A stretch of DNA of 10,266 nucleotides from Methylobacterium sp. GTDB taxonomy: Bacteria; Pseudomonadota; Alphaproteobacteria; Rhizobiales; Beijerinckiaceae. Positions within the stretch are counted from its first letter, which is position 1. Each line of letters starts with the position of its first letter. The translations under genes and the position numbers were made by a program. Positions 7,139-10,266 of this stretch are shown here, piece by piece. The notes under the pieces were generated by a model that did not search any database, was not told where the DNA came from, and worked only from the letters and a program-made list of their open reading frames with translations. Location of the stretch: contig JAJKJG010000303.1 in NCBI GenBank assembly GCA_021154065.1, forward strand, positions 1 to 10,266, given 5' to 3'.

Positions 7139-8047
7139 ATGGCCATGCAACGCGAACGGATCGGCTTTATCGGGCTCGGCAGCATGGGCCGGCCCATGGC
7201 GACGTCGCTCGTCCGCAAGGGATTTGACGTCGCGGCTTTCGATACGGATGCGGCTCATATCGCGGTGCTGGTCGAGAGAGGGGCCAGCCGCGCCAGCAGC
7301 CTCGCCGCGCTGATCCCGACCGCGGACGTCGTCATCACCATGCTGCCGAATACCCCCGACGTCGCCGGCGTGGTCAGCGGCCCGGGAGGGCTCCTGGAGA
7401 CCGGCCGCGCCGGGATGATGATGATCGACATGAGCACCATCGATCCGGCGGCAAGCCGCTCCTTCGGCGCCGTGCTCGCCGACAAGGGCATTCGTTTCGT
7501 CGACGCCGCCGTCGGACGCTCGCCGGCCCACGCCGAGCGCGGCGAGAGCCTGTTCATGGTCGGCGCCGCGGCCGGCGATCTCGAGCGTGCGCGCCCGATC
7601 CTTGAAGCGATGGGCAACAAGATCATCCATTGCGGACCGCAGGGCAGCGGCATCTCCATGAAGATCGTCAACAATTTTCTCGCCATGGCGACGTGCCAGC
7701 TCTCGGCGGAAGCGCTAACGCTCGGCAGCAAGCTCGGGCTTTCGGCGGCGACGATGTACGAGGTGATCACGAACTCGCTGGCGAGCAACGACCATCTCAA
7801 GACCTATTGGCCGACCAAGGTGCTCAAGGGCGACGTCGAGCCGGGATTCGCGGTCGATCTTGCCTATAAGGACCTCTCGATCGGGGTGAGCGCGGCGGCG
7901 CAAGCGGGGGTGCCGGTCCCGACAGGCGCGGCGGCGCGGGATTGTTTGGCCGAGGCGCGCACCGGCCACGGGCTCGGTGGCAAGGACATCACCGCCGTCC
8001 TGCTCGCGGCAGCGGCGAATGCCGGCATCGAGCCGCCGCGGCTTTAG
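7139..8047 (+). CDS. Beta-hydroxyacid dehydrogenase (3-hydroxyisobutyrate dehydrogenase / YihU-like reductase)
   Basis: A 302-residue soluble NAD(P)-dependent oxidoreductase of standard length. The Rossmann motif is IGFIGLGSMGRPMA (8-21), with TMLPN (67-71) and DMSTI (97-101). Where most members have DAPVSGG this one has DAAVGRSPAHAERG (122-135), with Arg127. The catalytic lysine is Lys175 in MKIVNNF (174-180), with Asn178 and Asn179. The C-terminal helical domain has YKDL (243-246). The V-G-R loop, KIVNN and the 'TYWPTKVLKGD...F.VDLAYKDL' stretch resemble E. coli YihU (sulfolactaldehyde reductase) more than GarR or MmsB as I remember them. YihU Ser178 corresponds to Ala182 here. The start at ATG 7139 fits GAGGA at good spacing; ATG 7145 is the alternative, and the frame back to 6791 overlaps the M81 gene. 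Stop TAG 8045-8047, 22 bases before the convergent permease end. Family sure, substrate inferred. Confidence 0.92.
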   Translation: MAMQRERIGFIGLGSMGRPMATSLVRKGFDVAAFDTDAAHIAVLVERGASRASSLAALIPTADVVITMLPNTPDVAGVVSGPGGLLETGRAGMMMIDMSTIDPAASRSFGAVLADKGIRFVDAAVGRSPAHAERGESLFMVGAAAGDLERARPILEAMGNKIIHCGPQGSGISMKIVNNFLAMATCQLSAEALTLGSKLGLSAATMYEVITNSLASNDHLKTYWPTKVLKGDVEPGFAVDLAYKDLSIGVSAAAQAGVPVPTGAAARDCLAEARTGHGLGGKDITAVLLAAAANAGIEPPRL

Positions 8048-8069
8048 ACCGAGGTCGAAGCCGGCGCCT

Positions 8070-8954
8070 TCACCCCTTGACCGCGCCCGCGGCGAGCCCC
8101 TCGACCACATAGCGCTGCAGCAACGCGACGAGGATCACGGTCGGCAGCAGGGACAGGAGGCAGATCGCCATCAGCAGGTTGAAGAACACATGCACGTCGC
8201 CGACGAGGCTGGCGACGATCACAGGCAGCGTCATGAATTCCGGCCGCGAGTTGAGGATCAGGGGGATCAGCAGCTCGTGCCAGGAGATGATGAACATGAT
8301 CACGGCACAGGCGGCAAGCCCCGGCGCCGACAGCGGCAATATGATCCGCCAGAACGCCTGGAAATGCGTGCAGCCGTCGATCCGCGCCGCGTCCTCGAGA
8401 TCGGCCGGTATGTTGGCGAAGAACGGCACCAGGATCACGATGGCATAGGGCAAGAGGAAGCCGGTCTCGGTCAGGACGACGGCGTGCAGCGTGTTGAGCT
8501 GCCCGAGCGAGCGCACGACGACGTAGAGCGGAATCATGAGCACGATCGCCGGCAGAAACCGCGCCACGACATTCGCCTGCATCAGCCAGAGCGCCCAACG
8601 CAGCTCCAGGCGCGCGACGGTATAGGCCGACAGCGCACCGAACCCGACCGTCAGCAAGGTCACGCCGAGCGCGACGATGAGCGAGTTGGCGAAGGCCCGG
8701 TAGAAGCTCTTGATGTTGTCGGGGAGATAGGTCGCCTGCTCGAAGATCCGGCCCTTCTGCTGACCCTGGGTGAGGATGACCGTGAAGTTGTCGAGCGTCC
8801 ACTCGGAGGGGATGACGCGCCGCGACTCTCCTTGCAGCGTCCTCTCGGGTTGCAGGCTGCCGAGCACGACGGCGACGATCGGCAGCATGATGAACAGGAT
8901 CACCAGGCCGTTGGCGAGGTGCATCAGCAGACGGGGCAGCCCTCTTGGCTCCAT
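8070..8954 (-). CDS. ABC sugar transporter permease, MalG/UgpE type
   Basis: A 294-residue inner-membrane permease of the carbohydrate uptake (CUT1-like) class. Six hydrophobic segments are visible (about 12-32, 90-112, 125-149, 159-181, 211-233, 258-280). The cytoplasmic EAA loop that contacts the ATPase reads LEDAARIDG (186-194), then ILPLSAPG (205-212). A long extracytoplasmic loop (about 34-88) follows the first segment, usual for MalG-like proteins. The start at ATG 8954-8952 lies only 2 bases after the TAA of the preceding permease gene, so the two are co-translated. The longer frame to 9392 runs antiparallel to nothing real but overlaps the first permease. It is the last gene of the importer operon as seen here. 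No terminator is obvious in the 22-base gap to the dehydrogenase end. Confidence 0.93.
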   Translation of the reverse strand: MEPRGLPRLLMHLANGLVILFIMLPIVAVVLGSLQPERTLQGESRRVIPSEWTLDNFTVILTQGQQKGRIFEQATYLPDNIKSFYRAFANSLIVALGVTLLTVGFGALSAYTVARLELRWALWLMQANVVARFLPAIVLMIPLYVVVRSLGQLNTLHAVVLTETGFLLPYAIVILVPFFANIPADLEDAARIDGCTHFQAFWRIILPLSAPGLAACAVIMFIISWHELLIPLILNSRPEFMTLPVIVASLVGDVHVFFNLLMAICLLSLLPTVILVALLQRYVVEGLAAGAVKG

Positions 8955-8956
8955 GG

Positions 8957-9913
8957 TTACGCGATCCGCCGATAGAGGAGCCGGACATAGGCAATCGCGA
9001 AAAGGCCGACGAGGAGCGCCAGCACATAGGCGGAGGCGGCGCCCATCCCGATGTTGTTGGGCGGGGAGAAGGTGAGCTTGTAGGTGTACCAGGCGGCGAC
9101 GTACGAGGCGTCGCCCGGCCCGCCCTGCGTGATCGCCAGGATCTCCTCGAACACCGCGAACGCAAACGAGGTCCTGAGAATCAGGATGATGATGATGACC
9201 GGCATCAGCAGCGGCAGCGTGATCGACCGGAAGCGCTGCCACGCGCTCGCGCCGTCGACGGTCGCCGCCTCGTGGAGCTCGCGCGGAATGCCCTGCAGGG
9301 CGGCATGGACGATCAGGACCGCGAACGGCAGCGTGCGCCAGATGTAGGCGACGGCAACGGCATAGAGCGCGGTGTTGGGGTTGCCGGCCCAATTCACCGG
9401 TTCATTGATCAGTCCCGACGAGAACAGCACACGATTCAGGAAACCGAACTGAAAGCTGTACATGAAGGACCAGATGAGGCCGTTGGTGATCGGCGGCACG
9501 CCATAGGGAATGAGGATCAGCAGCCGGGCGAGGCGCGAGGTCCACAGGCTTGCCTGGTTGAGGAGCAGCGCGATGGCGATCGCGAGAACGACCTCGACCC
9601 CCACGACCAGCAGCGTGAAAAGGATGGTGTTCTTGAGCGCCAGCGCGAACAGCGGATCCTCGAGCAGGCGCGCGTAGTTGTCGCCGTTGTTCCACGGGAA
9701 GACGCCCCGCCTCAGCTGCGCGATGCCGACCTGGTGGAGCGAGAGATAGCCCGCGTAGACGACCGGATAGGCGAGCACCAGGAGCAGCAGGCCGATCGTC
9801 GGCAGGTTCATCGCGACCCCGAGCGCGCCCCGCGACAGCTCGCCGGTGCCGCGGCGGGCGTCCTTGCCGGCCCTGTTTGCATCGCCGAGGCTCTCGGGCG
9901 CGAGAAGAGCCAT
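8957..9913 (-). CDS. ABC sugar transporter permease, MalF/UgpA type
   Basis: A 318-residue inner-membrane permease, partner of the following MalG-type protein. After a 35-residue polar, basic N-terminus, hydrophobic segments lie at about 36-57, 96-118, 128-152, 183-205, 237-262 and 289-313. The EAA loop reads HEAATVDGASAWQRF (214-228), then ITLPLLMP (231-238), matching the consensus for the ATPase contact. The start is ATG 9913-9911 with GGAAG six bases upstream. It follows the solute-binding protein gene by 29 bases and precedes the second permease by 2 bases, the classic binding protein-permease-permease order. Sugar or polyol/glycerol-phosphate-like import is likely; the exact substrate cannot be read from the permeases. 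Confidence 0.93.
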   Translation of the reverse strand: MALLAPESLGDANRAGKDARRGTGELSRGALGVAMNLPTIGLLLLVLAYPVVYAGYLSLHQVGIAQLRRGVFPWNNGDNYARLLEDPLFALALKNTILFTLLVVGVEVVLAIAIALLLNQASLWTSRLARLLILIPYGVPPITNGLIWSFMYSFQFGFLNRVLFSSGLINEPVNWAGNPNTALYAVAVAYIWRTLPFAVLIVHAALQGIPRELHEAATVDGASAWQRFRSITLPLLMPVIIIILILRTSFAFAVFEEILAITQGGPGDASYVAAWYTYKLTFSPPNNIGMGAASAYVLALLVGLFAIAYVRLLYRRIA

Positions 9914-9942
9914 GTGCTACTTCCGCGCGGGCGCAGGCCTCG

Positions 9943-10266
9943 TCATGTCTTCCGCTTGGCGTCGGCTATTCCCTTGATCAGGTTGTCGCAGCACTGGTCG
10001 GCGGTGATCTGGCCGGTCAGGCACTTCTGGACCTCGATGTTGAGCTGATCGGTCCAGGGGAAGTGCCAGGGCTGGTAGAGCGAGGGCACGACGGTGCCGA
10101 TGTAGGTCGCCTTATCCCACATCTTGAGGATGGCATCGACATCGCCCCACGGCGCCCACCCGGTCTTGACCGCATCGCTTTGCATCACCGAGTTATAGCC
10201 GGAGCCGAGCATCGCGTCCTTGGCGAGGTTGACGGCCTGTGTGTATTCGCCGTCCTTGGTTCTGCC
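9943..10266 (-). CDS. ABC extracellular solute-binding protein, C-terminal fragment (cut by window edge)
   Basis: The frame is open from the right edge (first codon at 10266-10264) to TGA at 9945-9943, giving the last 107 residues; the ATG at 10212 is internal. The piece has family 1 binding-protein features: an AVNLAKDAM helix (11-19), aromatic residues likely to line a sugar pocket (Trp38, Trp40, Trp50, Trp67, Trp71), and a terminal helix pair KCLTGQITADQCCDNLIKG resembling the usual 'al.G..t.eeal' ending. Cysteines 82, 92 and 93 of the fragment may form a disulphide in the periplasm. The signal peptide and most of the protein lie outside. It is the first visible gene of the importer operon, 29 bases ahead of the MalF-type permease. 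No ATPase gene is seen, so it must be upstream of the binding protein or elsewhere. Confidence 0.85.
   Translation of the reverse strand, partial: GRTKDGEYTQAVNLAKDAMLGSGYNSVMQSDAVKTGWAPWGDVDAILKMWDKATYIGTVVPSLYQPWHFPWTDQLNIEVQKCLTGQITADQCCDNLIKGIADAKRKT

Noticed and set aside
8048..8069. Possible bidirectional terminator between the dehydrogenase and the permease operon
   Set aside because: The 22-base gap has a short ggcgcc palindrome but no stable stem with a T run on either strand.
7977..8975. 332-codon plus-strand open frame opposite the MalG-type permease
   Set aside because: Its product is a His/Asp/Arg/Gln-rich string typical of the reverse of membrane-protein codons, while the minus strand has a full permease with an EAA loop.
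9181..9200. Short GAT triplet repeat
   Set aside because: It encodes an isoleucine run in a transmembrane segment of the MalF-type permease; codon use explains it.
8945..10048. 367-codon plus-strand open frame opposite the MalF-type permease
   Set aside because: Same antisense artefact; overlaps the real permease and binding-protein genes with no recognisable domain.

Overview
The window is very GC-rich, with GC-ending codons throughout, short intergenic gaps and long spurious antisense open frames. Together with the gene families present (a YcjX/DUF697 pair beside a SixA-type phosphatase, an M81/MlrC protein, a carbohydrate-type ABC importer) this suggests an alphaproteobacterium, probably Hyphomicrobiales (Rhizobiales). 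The taxonomic call is inference. I saw no tRNA, rRNA, CRISPR array, insertion sequence or phage integration signature.

Left part (about 221-4575, all minus strand). Four genes read right to left: a short SixA-type histidine phosphatase, an exported or membrane-anchored protein of unknown function with a domain resembling phage P5/lysozyme-like modules, a YcjX-family P-loop GTPase, and a DUF697 (YcjF-like) membrane protein. The last two overlap by an ATGA and are surely co-translated. The earlier two junctions are 84-base gaps, so one transcript is plausible. This block looks like conserved envelope or stress-related chromosome.

Right part (about 4697-10266). This looks like a catabolic accessory region with alternating strands: an SDR oxidoreductase (+), an M81/MlrC-type metallohydrolase (-) whose end overlaps the SDR end by 25 bases, a beta-hydroxyacid dehydrogenase of the 3-hydroxyisobutyrate dehydrogenase/YihU kind (+), and the tail of a sugar-type ABC importer operon (-) consisting of a truncated solute-binding protein and two permeases. 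No ABC ATPase lies in the window. The set suggests uptake and oxidation or reduction of a small polar carbon source. The dehydrogenase carries a V-G-R variant of the substrate loop that I remember from E. coli YihU (sulfolactaldehyde reductase), which makes a sulfonate or related hydroxyaldehyde substrate a testable but unproven idea.

Control regions. The two divergent gaps (4576-4696 and 6940-7138) are the obvious places for promoters. The first holds a perfect 11-base inverted repeat whose right arm contains the SDR ribosome binding site. The left 220 bases carry no convincing gene but have a perfect 11-base inverted repeat around an AT-rich loop.

Overall this is mostly ordinary sequence. 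I found no clear new system. The best leads are the P5-like exported protein joined to ycjX/ycjF and the YihU-like dehydrogenase.
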